Shown: positions 16,585 through 26,289, numbered from the stretch's first letter. The stretch is DNA of 64,000 bases from Streptosporangium subroseum (GCF_900188345.1 NZ_FZOD01000042.1:1-64000), one strand, 5' to 3'. Notes: generated by a model from the sequence alone, not told the origin. Numbers and translations are program-made.

Positions 16585-19500
16585 GTGGACCCGCTCAAGA
16601 CCAGTGCGCTCATCACCGACACCTACCGGCGTTACCTGCGGTCGATCCTGCCTGTGCGGGACCCGAAGATCGCTGAAGCTCTGGCGGCGGAGATCACGAA
16701 CAGCCCGATGCTCACCAAGGGTCCGTTGCTCGAAGCAACCCCGCCCTACCAGACGGGGGCCACGCTCCGTGAGCTGATCATCGAGGGGGTGCTGGGCGAG
16801 GAGTTCGCCAAGCTCAGCGGCCCCGCCCTGCCGCTGGATCGCCCCCTCTACCTGCACCAGGAGCGGGCGCTGCGGAAGGCCACGGCCGGGCGAAACCTGG
16901 TCGTCGCAACCGGCACCGGCTCGGGTAAGACCGAGAGTTTCCTCCTCCCGATCCTCAACACTCTGGCGAAGGAGCACGCCAACGGCAAGCTTGGCCCAGG
17001 TGTGCGGGCGCTCCTGCTCTACCCCATGAACGCCCTGGCGAACGACCAGCTCAAGCGGCTCCGCCAGCTCCTGACGGCCGTGCCGTACATCACCTTCGGC
17101 CGCTACACAGGCGACACACCCGAGCAGGCTTTCAGAGGTGCCGCCCAGTTCGAAGAGCTCAACCCCGGCCAGCGGCGCCTTCCGAACGAACTCCTCAGCC
17201 GCGAGGAGATGCGTGCGAACCCACCGCATATCCTTCTCACGAACTACGCGATGCTGGAATACCTCCTGCTCCGCCCGGCTGACATGGATCTCTTCGAGGG
17301 TGAGCACGGCGGGCACTGGCGGTTCATTGCACTCGACGAAGCCCACGTCTACGACGGGGCGAAGGCCGAGGAGCTCGGCATGCTGTTGCGGCGCCTGCAC
17401 GACCGGGTAGCCCCCGAGCAGCGACTCCAGTGCATCGCCACCAGCGCCACGGTGGGAGACAAGCCGCCCCCGGTCATGGACTTCGCGAAGAAACTGTTCA
17501 ACGTCGACTTCGAATGGGTGGACGGCGACGAGAGCCGCAAGGATCTCGTCACCGCGACCCGGGTGGACATGCCCGAGGGTCCGTTCTGGGGGCCGCTGTC
17601 GGCTCAGGACTACCGGGAGCTGGCCCAGAGCGAGGACTCCGGCGAGGAGCTGTTCTGGCGCGCAGCCGCGGCGGGCGCGGATTTCACCGATGCCGGTACG
17701 GCTCTCGCCCACGAGCACGCGATGGCCACCCTTCGCGGCACCCTCTCCGGAGGACCGCAGTCGTTCGACAAGCTCGCCCAGCTGATTTTCGGTGGTCAGG
17801 ACGACCCTGCAGGTGGGCTCTCCGCGCTGGTGCAGGTCGGCAGCCAGGTGCACGACCAGTCGGGATCATCGGTACTCTCGGCCCGCTACCATCTGTTCGC
17901 CCGCGCCACAGAGGGTGCGTTCACCTGCCTTACGAGCGTCGGTCCGCATGTGTCTCTCGGCAGGCATGAGGTCTGCACGTCCTGCAGCGGCGCCGTGTTT
18001 GAGATCGCCGGTTGCAAGCGCTGCGGCGCAGTCCATCTCATCGGCGCGGTGGAGATGTCTGCGGGCGGTGCGGTTTTCACTCCTCGGATCAAGCACAAGG
18101 ATGCCCGGACGTGGCTGCTGATCGGCGATGCTCCCGAAGTCGTTGACGAGGATGAGGTGACGCTGGAGTCCGGCCCGGAGATCGACGCCCAGGACGGACA
18201 TCTGTGTCCCCGTTGCGGCGCGCTACACGCCGTGCCGCCCCTGGTGTGCGGATACAACGGCTGCCAGGAAACCCAGCTCCGGCCGGTCCGGAAGCTGAAC
18301 ACGAAAGCCAGCTCGCCCACCGGCTGCCAGGCTTGTGGCGCCAGGGGCGCCGGTCAGATCAGGCAGTTCGAGAGTGGAAACGACGCCGCGGCAGCCGTAC
18401 TTGCCACCGCGCTCTACCAGAATCTGCCCCCCGCCCCGGATGAGGACACGGCCGACCAGCCCGGTGAGGGCCGCAAGCTGCTGACGTTCAGCGACAGCCG
18501 CCAGCAGGCCGCCTTCTTCGCGCCCTATCTGGAGAACAGCTACACGAACCTGCAGAGGCGACGCCTGGTCCTGGACGGCCTGCACCGGGCGACCAAGAAT
18601 GACGACCGGGTGCCCATCGATGACCTGTTACATCACGTGACCGCGGCCGCCACGGAAGCCGGCGTCTTCCAGCGTAAGGACAGCCGCCAGACGAAGCTAC
18701 GCGCTGTCTCCCTCTGGGTGATGCACGAGCTGGTCGCCATCGACGACCGCCAGTCCCTGGAAGGCCGGGGCCTGATGCGAGTCGACCTGGATCGGAATAC
18801 GCGTTGGAAGCTTCCCCCGGCGTTCCTCTCCCTGGGGCTCTCGGAGGAGGAGGTCTGGACGCTGCTGGGCGAGCTCACCCGCTCACTTCGCACCCAGGGA
18901 GCGATCACCATGCCCGAGGAGGTCGATCCCCGTGATGAGGCCTTCGACCCGCGCCGGGGCCCCATCTACGTGCGCGGCGACGGTTCCGATCCCAAAATGA
19001 AGGTGCTGAGCTGGGTGCCGACCAGGGGGATCAACCGGCGGCTCGATTATCTCAGGCGGGTGCTCTCCGCTCTCGGCTCCTCCGAGGATCCGAGACATGT
19101 GCTCAAGAAGTGCTGGGAGTTCCTGACCAGTGTCCGAGATGGTTGGCTGCCCAAGGACCAGGTGCCCCGAATCGGTGTGGTCCACCAGGTGGACCACACC
19201 AGCTTCAGGTTCGCTCCGGCCACCGAGATGTACCGGTGCGACCTCTGCCGGCGGATCACAACGGTAGCGGTGCGGAGCATCTGTCCCACTATGAAATGCA
19301 CGGGCACGCTGGTCGAAAGAGCAGCCGACGACTCCGACCACTACCGGACGCTCTACCAGACCATGACGCCCATCCCGCTGGTCGCACAGGAGCACACCGC
19401 CCAGTGGACGGGCAACGAAGCCGCCGACATCCAGCAGAAGTTCCTGCGCGGAGAGGTGAACGTGCTGTCGTGCTCGACGACGTTCGAACTCGGCGTCGAC

Positions 19501-21213
19501 GTGGGCGAGCTGCAAACGGTCATGCTACGCAACATGCCGCCGACCACGGCCAACTACATCCAGCGCGCCGGCCGGGCCGGGCGTCGCGCCGACTCCGCCG
19601 CGCTCGTGATGACCTACGCCCAGCGCCGATCGCACGACCTGTCCCGCTATCAGGAACCCGAAACCATGATCGCGGGTCAGGTGCGCGCGCCGTACGTGCC
19701 GCTGGGCAACGAGCGAATCGACCGCAGGCATGCGCACTCGGTCGCGATCGCGGCCTTCTTCCGCCACGCCAAGGCGACCAGTGGGGAGGTCTGGCGCACG
19801 GCCGGCGAGTTCTTCCTCGCCGCCGACGGCAGGGACGCGCCCTCCAGCATGGTCGCGAACTTCCTCACTCCCGTGCCCGAGGAGATCACCGCGTCCCTTC
19901 GCCGGATCCTGCCCCCGTCGGTGCAGGCCGAGATCGGCGTGGAGTCGGGATCCTGGATGATCAGGCTGTGCGAACTCCTGGAGAAGGTACGGCAGGAGCT
20001 CGCCCAAGACATCGAGATCTTCGAACAGCGCATCAAGGAGTACTCGGAGAACAGGAAGTTCGACCAAGCTGCTCGCTACCAGCGGACCATCAACACGCTC
20101 ACCCGACGGAACCTGATCGGTTTCCTGGCCAACCGTAACGTGCTGCCCAAGTATGGCTTCCCGGTGGACACCGTCGAGCTGCGCACCGCCCACTGTGACA
20201 GCCCGGTTGGAGCGAGGCTGGAGCTGGACCGCGACCTGTCCAGCGCGATCTACGAGTACGCGCCCGGATCCGAGGTGGTCGCCGGTGGCGTGCTGTGGCG
20301 TTCGGCCGGTCTCTACCGCCTTCCTGGCCGGGAACTGATCAGCAACTACTACTACGTGTGCAAGCACTGCCAGCACTTCAGACAGGACGGAGAGAAGCTC
20401 GATCCGGTCTGCCCGGCCTGCGGCACGGCCGCCGATTTCCAGCCGCGCGAGTACTACGTGCCGGAGTTCGGCTTCGTCGCCGAATACAAGACGGCGAAGC
20501 CCGGCATGACCCCGCCGAAAACCTCCTGGAACGGGGCCACTCACGTGGTGTCACTCGCGGCCGAACCCGTCGAGCAGCTCTGGCGGTCGGCGAGCGGACT
20601 GGCCGTACAGTGCCGTTCCGGCTCACGCGGCAAGATGATCGCGCTGGCCGAAGGGCCGACCGGCGGTGGTTATCTGATCTGCGACTGGTGCGGCTGGGCC
20701 ACGCCCAACCTCGGCAGGGGCAAGCAGACCGCCACGCACACCCACCCGATGCGGCAGTCCGAGTGCAAAGGCAAGCTGCGCTGGCGCTCTCTCGCGCACA
20801 GCTACGAGACCGACATCATGGAGCTGCGGCTGGAGTCCTTGTCTCTGTCCTGGCCGCAGTGGATCTCCACTCTCTACGCCCTGCTCGAAGGGGCGGCGGA
20901 CGGCCTGGAGATCAGCAGGAGCGACATCGACGGTGCTGTCCACCCCGGGCACGACGGCCAGACCAGTCTGGTGATCTATGACTCCGTGCCAGGAGGGGCG
21001 GGCTCAGTGACGCGGATCGCCAATTCGCTGGACCGCGTCGTCGAAACCGCACTGAAGCGGGTCTCTACCTGCGACTGCGGCGAGGAGACCTCCTGCTACG
21101 GGTGTCTGCGTAACCGCCGCAACGAGCGGAGCCACGACGTGCTGGGCCGCGGCGAGGCGGTCAAGGTCCTCGAACTCCTGACCGGGGACGGCCCCCTCAA
21201 GGCCGAGGACTAA
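16585..21213 (+). CDS. Giant SF2 DEAD/DEAH helicase with zinc ribbons and DUF1998
   Basis: The protein has 1542 residues from GTG 16585 behind GGAG. Walker A GTGSGKTE lies near residue 112 and DEAH near 252. The second RecA domain carries STTFELGVDVGEL and QRAGRAGRR. Cys clusters occur at about 460-485 (CTSCSG, CKRCGA), 535-590 (CPRCGA, CGYNGC, CQACGA), 890-915 (CDLCRR), 1258-1280 (CKHCQ, CPACG), and at the C-terminus where CDCGEETSCYGCLRNRRNE marks the DUF1998/MrfA-type zinc domain. DISARM splits these functions into DrmA (helicase) and DrmB (DUF1998); here they sit in one chain. It probably unwinds or loads on invading DNA (inference). It is the last gene of the plus operon, 33 bases after the Hsp70 gene, and is more GC-rich than the chaperone genes. 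Confidence 0.9.
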   Translation: MDPLKTSALITDTYRRYLRSILPVRDPKIAEALAAEITNSPMLTKGPLLEATPPYQTGATLRELIIEGVLGEEFAKLSGPALPLDRPLYLHQERALRKATAGRNLVVATGTGSGKTESFLLPILNTLAKEHANGKLGPGVRALLLYPMNALANDQLKRLRQLLTAVPYITFGRYTGDTPEQAFRGAAQFEELNPGQRRLPNELLSREEMRANPPHILLTNYAMLEYLLLRPADMDLFEGEHGGHWRFIALDEAHVYDGAKAEELGMLLRRLHDRVAPEQRLQCIATSATVGDKPPPVMDFAKKLFNVDFEWVDGDESRKDLVTATRVDMPEGPFWGPLSAQDYRELAQSEDSGEELFWRAAAAGADFTDAGTALAHEHAMATLRGTLSGGPQSFDKLAQLIFGGQDDPAGGLSALVQVGSQVHDQSGSSVLSARYHLFARATEGAFTCLTSVGPHVSLGRHEVCTSCSGAVFEIAGCKRCGAVHLIGAVEMSAGGAVFTPRIKHKDARTWLLIGDAPEVVDEDEVTLESGPEIDAQDGHLCPRCGALHAVPPLVCGYNGCQETQLRPVRKLNTKASSPTGCQACGARGAGQIRQFESGNDAAAAVLATALYQNLPPAPDEDTADQPGEGRKLLTFSDSRQQAAFFAPYLENSYTNLQRRRLVLDGLHRATKNDDRVPIDDLLHHVTAAATEAGVFQRKDSRQTKLRAVSLWVMHELVAIDDRQSLEGRGLMRVDLDRNTRWKLPPAFLSLGLSEEEVWTLLGELTRSLRTQGAITMPEEVDPRDEAFDPRRGPIYVRGDGSDPKMKVLSWVPTRGINRRLDYLRRVLSALGSSEDPRHVLKKCWEFLTSVRDGWLPKDQVPRIGVVHQVDHTSFRFAPATEMYRCDLCRRITTVAVRSICPTMKCTGTLVERAADDSDHYRTLYQTMTPIPLVAQEHTAQWTGNEAADIQQKFLRGEVNVLSCSTTFELGVDVGELQTVMLRNMPPTTANYIQRAGRAGRRADSAALVMTYAQRRSHDLSRYQEPETMIAGQVRAPYVPLGNERIDRRHAHSVAIAAFFRHAKATSGEVWRTAGEFFLAADGRDAPSSMVANFLTPVPEEITASLRRILPPSVQAEIGVESGSWMIRLCELLEKVRQELAQDIEIFEQRIKEYSENRKFDQAARYQRTINTLTRRNLIGFLANRNVLPKYGFPVDTVELRTAHCDSPVGARLELDRDLSSAIYEYAPGSEVVAGGVLWRSAGLYRLPGRELISNYYYVCKHCQHFRQDGEKLDPVCPACGTAADFQPREYYVPEFGFVAEYKTAKPGMTPPKTSWNGATHVVSLAAEPVEQLWRSASGLAVQCRSGSRGKMIALAEGPTGGGYLICDWCGWATPNLGRGKQTATHTHPMRQSECKGKLRWRSLAHSYETDIMELRLESLSLSWPQWISTLYALLEGAADGLEISRSDIDGAVHPGHDGQTSLVIYDSVPGGAGSVTRIANSLDRVVETALKRVSTCDCGEETSCYGCLRNRRNERSHDVLGRGEAVKVLELLTGDGPLKAED

Positions 21214-21624
21214 CCCATTAAGCCACCACTTCACTCCTTGTGTACTTATTACACACGAGATCGGGGCCATTTTCAGTTGTACCCAAAGTGTGCCATGTAT
21301 TGATCAATAAGTGGTAATACCTGCAGCTCGCTGGGAGATTCGAGCGGTCGCCGTGCTCGTCCCCAGCAGCCGTGGATCCCCTCGATGCGTGGTCCGGTGG
21401 GTGCTGGGCGCCGTGCGCGCCACCGTAGACCCGCCCTCTGGTCGATGTACAACCTCCCAGGTCAGCCGTGCTCCCCGAGGTCCGCATTCGCTCCAGCGCT
21501 GGTCCACAAAGGGTCCGCAATTGGTCCGCAGAGGACCGGCTCAGAGCAGCGTGAAGCGCGGAGGACCGCACCCCTGAAAATGGCCACTGACCTGCAGAAA
21601 GAACATCAATCTGGGTAGCTGTTA
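21214..21624. other. Non-coding right junction of the defence island
   Basis: These 411 bases have no convincing gene. The first 100 are AT-rich (around 21240-21310). The second half contains repeated GGTCC-type words (GGTCCGCA, GGTCCACA, GGTCCGCA, then GAGGACCGG) between 21478 and 21540. A minus-strand frame across it lacks a ribosome site and a family. Homology to the dienelactone hydrolase starts only at about 21660, so the junction lies here. No tRNA or integrase was seen. Confidence 0.5.
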
Positions 21625-21894
21625 ATGGATCTCAGAAGCACGATTGACAACGCCGACTTCTCCGGCTCCAAGGCCGCCGTCCTCGGGATCTACGCCGAAC
21701 AGGACGCCCGGGTCAACGCTGGCCGTGACCAGGCGGAGGCCGCCCTAGAGAAGGCGGGTCTGAAGCACGAGCTCGTGACGTTCTCCGGCGTCAATCACGC
21801 CTTCTTCAACGACACCGGCCAGCGTTACAACGCCGATGCCGCCGCCGAGGCCTACCAGCGCGTCATCGGCTGGTTCGGCCGTTACCCGTCCTGA
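21625..21894 (+). pseudogene. Dienelactone hydrolase C-terminal fragment
   Basis: The frame encodes the last 80 or so residues of a dienelactone-hydrolase-family alpha/beta hydrolase. AAVLGIYAEQDARVN contains the catalytic Asp, and FSGVNHAFFNDTGQRYN contains the catalytic His. The N-terminal two-thirds, with the Cys/Ser nucleophile, is missing, so it cannot be active. The ATG at 21625 lies in non-homologous sequence and has no ribosome site. Together with the cut amidohydrolase at the left edge, it brackets the island between two truncated metabolic genes. Confidence 0.8.
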
Positions 21895-22040
21895 TCCGCC
21901 ACCGAGATAACATTCGAACAGCCCGCGCTTCCAGGGCCGGACGGGCGATGATCCACCGGCGTCCCGCGAAACGGCGAAGGGGACGGCGATTCACGGCTCG
22001 CGACGAGTGCGAACCGGTCCAGCTCGGGTATGCCGGAATG

Positions 22041-22271
22041 ATGCTCATCTTCGGCTTACGCACTGTGATCCACCGGCTCGGCGTGCTGACGCTCGTCTGC
22101 CGCAACTGTGGCAACCAGGCGGCACAGGTACTGTCCAGACGGGTCACCAAGTTCAGTCTGTTCTTCATCCCGCTGTTCCCCGTGCGGACGAAGTACGGAA
22201 TGCAGTGCACCTTCTGCGGGGCGTCCTACGACATCTCGAAGGACGAGGCGAGCCGGCTGGCGGCCCACTGA
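22041..22271 (+). CDS. Small zinc-ribbon protein
   Basis: The protein has 76 residues from ATG 22041 (an ATG at 22038 also fits); a longer frame from 21948 has a non-native arginine-rich head. Two CxxC pairs (VCRNCGN, CTFCGAS) bracket a short hydrophobic stretch (FSLFFIPLFPVRT), the layout of the zinc-ribbon-15 family common in actinobacteria. It binds a metal ion and may associate with the membrane. The function is unknown. The gene stands alone, 75 bases before the next start. Confidence 0.7.
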   Translation: MLIFGLRTVIHRLGVLTLVCRNCGNQAAQVLSRRVTKFSLFFIPLFPVRTKYGMQCTFCGASYDISKDEASRLAAH

Positions 22272-22345
22272 GTATCCTTCCATCACTACCGGTGATTATC
22301 GCCACATACTTCCCTTTGGCCTCTATGTCGTGAAGAGTACTTAAT

Positions 22346-23557
22346 ATGAGTTTTGATGTCGCGCACGTTCGCACGCTCTACCCTGCCCTGTCCGACGGAT
22401 ACGCCTGGCTGGACGCGGCAGCCGGAACTCAGGTTCCCCAGACGGTGATCGACGCCATCGTCTCCGCCTATCGGGGCGGCATCGGCAACAGCGGCGGCGC
22501 CTTTCCTGCCAGTGCTCGCTCGGACGCCATCGTCGCCGAGGCCCGTCAGGCGGTGGCGGACCTGGTCGGCGGCGACGCCGGCGGAGTGGTGCTCGGCCCG
22601 AACATGACGACCCTGACCTACCGGTTCGCCTACGCCCTGGCCAAGCGGTGGGGGCCGGGCGACGAGATCGTGGTCTCCCGCCTCGACCACGACGCCAACG
22701 TCCGTCCCTGGGTGCAGGCGGCCGAACGAGCGGGCGCCACCGTCCGGTGGGCCTCGGTCGAGGTGCCCTCGGGCGAGCTGCCCGCCGGGCAGTACGACGA
22801 CCTGGTCACCGAGCGGACCCGGCTGGTGGCGGTCACCGCCGCGAGCAACGTTCTGGGAACCATGCCCGATGTTCCGCGGATCGCGGCGCGGGCACATGCC
22901 GTGGGGGCGCTGCTCTATCTCGACGGGGTGCACGCGACCCCGCACACGCCCACCGACATGGTCGCGCTCGGCGCGGACCTCTACGCCACCAGCGCCTACA
23001 AATGGTCGGGCCCGCACATCGGGGCGGTCGTCGGCCGGCCGGAGTTGCTGGAGGAGCTGCGGTCCGACAAGCTCGCCTCTTCCTCCGACGACGTGCCCGA
23101 CCGGTTCGAAACCGGGACGCTGCCCTTCGCCGACCTGGCGGGCGTCACCGCCGCCGTCGATCACCTGGCCTCGCTCGACCCGCAGGCGGCCGGTACCCGG
23201 CGCCGGCGCGTCCTCACCTCGATGGCCGCGGTGGAAGCCCACGAGCAGGCCGAACTGGCCCACCTGCTCAAGGGCCTTTCGGCCCTGCCCCACGTACGGC
23301 TTGTCGGTTCACCGGCGCGGCGTACCGCCACCGTCTACCTCACCGTGGCCGATCACACCCCCCGCCAGGTGGCCGAGCACCTCGCCCGAGCCAAGATCAA
23401 CGTGTGGGACGGGCACTGCTACGCCTGGGAGGTGACGGAGGCGCTCGGCATCCGTGACTCGGGCTCCGCCGTACGGGCCGGCCTCGTTCACTACAACGAC
23501 CGATCCGACGTGGATCGCCTGCTCAACGCGCTGGAGGACCTCTCCCCCACCGGGTGA
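22346..23557 (+). CDS. Cysteine-desulfurase-like PLP aminotransferase
   Basis: This 403-residue class V aminotransferase is of the cysteine-desulfurase-like type (SufS/CsdB relatives). YAWLDAAAGTQVP opens the fold. The lysine in ATSAYKWSGPH (about residue 218) should carry PLP, preceded by LDGVHATPH. No clear catalytic Cys loop of SufS type is seen near the C-terminus, so the actual activity may differ (kynureninase-like or isopenicillin-N-epimerase-like). It is followed 43 bases later by an aldo/keto reductase on the same strand. Confidence 0.85.
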   Translation: MSFDVAHVRTLYPALSDGYAWLDAAAGTQVPQTVIDAIVSAYRGGIGNSGGAFPASARSDAIVAEARQAVADLVGGDAGGVVLGPNMTTLTYRFAYALAKRWGPGDEIVVSRLDHDANVRPWVQAAERAGATVRWASVEVPSGELPAGQYDDLVTERTRLVAVTAASNVLGTMPDVPRIAARAHAVGALLYLDGVHATPHTPTDMVALGADLYATSAYKWSGPHIGAVVGRPELLEELRSDKLASSSDDVPDRFETGTLPFADLAGVTAAVDHLASLDPQAAGTRRRRVLTSMAAVEAHEQAELAHLLKGLSALPHVRLVGSPARRTATVYLTVADHTPRQVAEHLARAKINVWDGHCYAWEVTEALGIRDSGSAVRAGLVHYNDRSDVDRLLNALEDLSPTG

Positions 23558-23600
23558 GGGAGATCGGCGTCCCCGCACACCGGTCGCTATATTTGTGAGC

Positions 23601-24608
23601 ATGGAACCGCCAGGTAGGGAGTCTCCGGGCACCGGCGCGACGGCGCCGTTGCGCCGGTGCCTTCTGGGCCCCACCCGCCTGGCGGTGACGCCGCTCGGCC
23701 TCGGGCTGGCCGCGCTCGGCCGCCCCGCCTACATCACGCTCGGCCGCGACGAGGACTTCGGCGACGACCGCAGCGTGTCCACGATGCGGTCGCGGACGTG
23801 GGCCGTGCTCGACGCCGCCTGGGCGGCGGGCGTGCGTTACCTCGACACGGCCCGCTCGTACGGGCGCGCGGAGGAGTTTCTCGCCGGCTGGCTGCGCGAA
23901 CGCGGGATCACCCCGGGAGCGGCGACGATCGGCTCGAAATGGGGATACGCATACGTCGGCGACTGGCGGCTGGACGCCGCGCGCCACGAGATCAAGGAGC
24001 TGTCCGCCACCCAGTTCCGCCGCCAGCTGGACCAGAGCCGTGCGCTGCTCGGTGAGCATCTGTCGCTGTACCAGATCCACTCGGCGACGGTGGAGAGCGG
24101 AGTGCTCGACGACAGAGGCGTGCTCGACCTGCTGCGCGAACTGCGGGCCGAGGGCGTCGCGGTCGGAGTCTCGACCACCGGGCCGCGCCAGGCGGACACG
24201 ATCGAGCGGGTGATCGAGACCGGGCTGTTCGACACCGTGCAGTCGACCTGGAACCTCCTGGAACGCTCGGCCGGCGCGGCACTCGCCCGGGCGCACGAGG
24301 CGGGGATGGGTGTGATCGTCAAGGAGGGGGTGGCAAACGGGCGTCTGACCGCCCGCGCGGCACCGGCCGCGCTCGCGGCCGCCGCGCGCGAGCGCGACGT
24401 GACGCCGGACGCGCTCGCCCTCGCGGCCGTGCTCGCGCAGCCGTGGGCCGGGGTGGTGCTGAGCGGCGCGGCCTCGGTCGAACAGCTGCGCAGCAACCTG
24501 AGCGCCGCCGAGGCCGGCTGGGACGCGGAGCTCGACGAACGACTCGCCGGGCTGGCCGAGGACCCCGAGACCTACTGGTCCACGCGGGGCGCGCTGAGCT
24601 GGTCCTGA
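23601..24608 (+). CDS. Aldo/keto reductase
   Basis: The protein has 335 residues from ATG 23601; upstream in-frame codons overlap the preceding gene. The TIM-barrel AKR catalytic set is visible: Asp in YLDTARSYGRAEEFL (about residues 90-104), Lys in GSKWGYAY, and YQIHSA for the His position. A C-terminal WAGVVLSGAAS fits the NADP-binding loop. The substrate is unknown. It is weakly linked to the upstream PLP enzyme by orientation only. Confidence 0.88.
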   Translation: MEPPGRESPGTGATAPLRRCLLGPTRLAVTPLGLGLAALGRPAYITLGRDEDFGDDRSVSTMRSRTWAVLDAAWAAGVRYLDTARSYGRAEEFLAGWLRERGITPGAATIGSKWGYAYVGDWRLDAARHEIKELSATQFRRQLDQSRALLGEHLSLYQIHSATVESGVLDDRGVLDLLRELRAEGVAVGVSTTGPRQADTIERVIETGLFDTVQSTWNLLERSAGAALARAHEAGMGVIVKEGVANGRLTARAAPAALAAAARERDVTPDALALAAVLAQPWAGVVLSGAASVEQLRSNLSAAEAGWDAELDERLAGLAEDPETYWSTRGALSWS

Positions 24609-24639
24609 CCGTGGCCGGCCCAGACCTGCCACTCTCCCC

Positions 24640-24745
24640 GGCCTGCCGCCCGTCCTGGACTGCCGCCCGTCCTGGACTGTCGCCTGCCGCCCGCCGCCTG
24701 TTCTGGCCTGCCGCGTGTCCTGGCCTGCCGCCTGCTCTGGCGCCG
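24640..24745. repeat. Imperfect tandem repeat, CTGCCGCCxGTCCTGG unit
   Basis: Between the convergent aldo/keto reductase and M20 peptidase genes, a unit of roughly 15-18 bases (CTGCCGCCCGTCCTGGA, CTGCCGCGTGTCCTGGC and variants) recurs about six times. The copies differ by substitutions and length. There are no spacers of CRISPR type. Its function is unknown; it may be a slippage-derived spacer or transcription end. Confidence 0.6.
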
Positions 24746-24762
24746 GTCGCCGCGGCGGGTGG

Positions 24763-26181
24763 TCAGTTGCGGGCGTGCGCGTCGAGGATGTGCGCGACGG
24801 CCTCGGTCACCTGCCCGGCGAACGCGATGTTCAGCCATTCGTCGGGCACGTGCATGTTCGAGTCCGCTCCCAGCGCGCCGGTGACGACAAACTGCGCGTC
24901 CGGATAGCGCCGGCCGAGCATCTCCATGAACGGGATCCCGCCGCCGATACCGAGGCTGCGGCACGGCTCGCCGAACACCTGATCGCCGATCTCCTCCAGC
25001 GTCGCGGCCAGCCAGGGCGCGGTCGCCGGGGCCTGCCAGCCGTTCAACAGCATGAAGTCTCCCACCTCGACCTGCGCGCCGTACGGCACCTCGGTGGTCA
25101 GGATCTTCACCAGCGCGGCTCGCGCGGCCTCGGCGTCGACCGTCGGCGGAGTCCGGAAGCTCAGCCGCAGGGACGTCGAGGCGCGCAGCACGGCTCCCGC
25201 CACCGCGGGGTCGGGGAGCCCGGCCGCGCCGATCACCGACAGCGTCGGCCGCCAGGTGTTGTTGAGGATGAGTTCGACGTCGTCGTCCGAGGCCGCCCGC
25301 ATCCCGTCGGCGAGCCGATACCGGCGCGCGGCGGCTCCCGGCTCCAGCGCGGCGAGCGCCTCGGCCTCGGCCCGCCGCTCCTCGGGGATCGGCACGTTCA
25401 TCTCGGGGACGGTGACCTCGCCGGTCACGGAGTCCTCCACCCGGTCGAGCAGGCGGCGCATGACGCGGAAGGAGCTCGGCACGATACCGCTGGCGAGCCC
25501 GGAGTGCGCGGAGGTCTCGAGGACCCGCACCGTGACGGTCGCCTGCACCACGCCACGCAGGCTCGCGGTCAGCCACATCCGCTCGTAGTCGCCGCCGCCG
25601 GCGTCCAGGCAGACCACCAGGGACACCTCACCGAGGCGGTCGGACAGGTGCTCCAGATACGCGGGCAGGTCCGGGCTGCCGGACTCCTCACCGGTCTCCA
25701 GCAGCAGGATCGCCCGGGCGTGTTCGCCACCCGCCGCCTGGACGGCGGCCAACGCGGTCGTCGCCGCGTAGCCCGAGTAGCCGTCGTCGACCGCGCCGCG
25801 ACCGTAGAGCCGTCCATCACGCACCACCGGCTGCCACGGGCCCAGCCCATCCGACCAGTCGCCGAGCGGGGGCTGCTTGTCGAGGTGACCGTAGAGCAGC
25901 ACGGTGCCGCGTGCCTCGGCGCCGGTGGTCGCGGGCACGTCCACGAGAAGTAGCGGGGCCCGGCCGTCGAGCTGGAAGACCTCACACTGGGCGCCCGGCA
26001 GCCCACGCGATGCGATCCAGTCCCGCACGTGGTCGGCAGCGGCTCGCAGATGACCGTTCCGCTCCCAGGCGGCGTCGTAGGCGGCCGACAAGGCGGGTAT
26101 CTCCACCAGCCCCGAGAGGCTGGGCAGCACGTCTCCGTCCCAGTCCTTGATGACCGCTTCGCGAACTTTTCCATAATCCAT
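24763..26181 (-). CDS. M20-family metallopeptidase (dipeptidase)
   Basis: The protein has 472 residues from ATG 26181; the upstream extension to 26238 is not family-like. Metal and catalytic residues are visible: the His/Asp in LYGHLDKQPP, GRGAVDDGYSG, the Glu pair in ETGEESGSPD, the Asp in CLDAGGGDYER, and the C-terminal His in DSNMHVPDEW. This is the dinuclear zinc M20/M28-like dipeptidase pattern. It probably hydrolyses short peptides in the cytosol. It lies near a dipeptide ABC operon on the same strand, separated by a methyltransferase gene. Confidence 0.9.
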   Translation of the reverse strand: MDYGKVREAVIKDWDGDVLPSLSGLVEIPALSAAYDAAWERNGHLRAAADHVRDWIASRGLPGAQCEVFQLDGRAPLLLVDVPATTGAEARGTVLLYGHLDKQPPLGDWSDGLGPWQPVVRDGRLYGRGAVDDGYSGYAATTALAAVQAAGGEHARAILLLETGEESGSPDLPAYLEHLSDRLGEVSLVVCLDAGGGDYERMWLTASLRGVVQATVTVRVLETSAHSGLASGIVPSSFRVMRRLLDRVEDSVTGEVTVPEMNVPIPEERRAEAEALAALEPGAAARRYRLADGMRAASDDDVELILNNTWRPTLSVIGAAGLPDPAVAGAVLRASTSLRLSFRTPPTVDAEAARAALVKILTTEVPYGAQVEVGDFMLLNGWQAPATAPWLAATLEEIGDQVFGEPCRSLGIGGGIPFMEMLGRRYPDAQFVVTGALGADSNMHVPDEWLNIAFAGQVTEAVAHILDAHARN

Positions 26182-26289
26182 AGCCGAATCATGGCACCCG
26201 ACATCAACGAGGGCCCCGCCGGGCGCTTGGTACGGCAACGACGCTTCGACGATGAGCCGGCCGCGTTCCGGCGGTGGAAGCGGCGCTCT

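Noticed and set aside
16372..17853. Minus-strand ORF of 493 codons opposite the helicase start
   Set aside because: Shadow of the SF2 helicase frame, with no family features.
21218..21571. Minus-strand ORF at the right island junction as an integrase remnant
   Set aside because: No tyrosine or serine recombinase motifs, no ribosome site, composition not coding-like.
24640..24745. CRISPR array
   Set aside because: The units are adjacent, degenerate and have no unique spacers; no cas genes are near.
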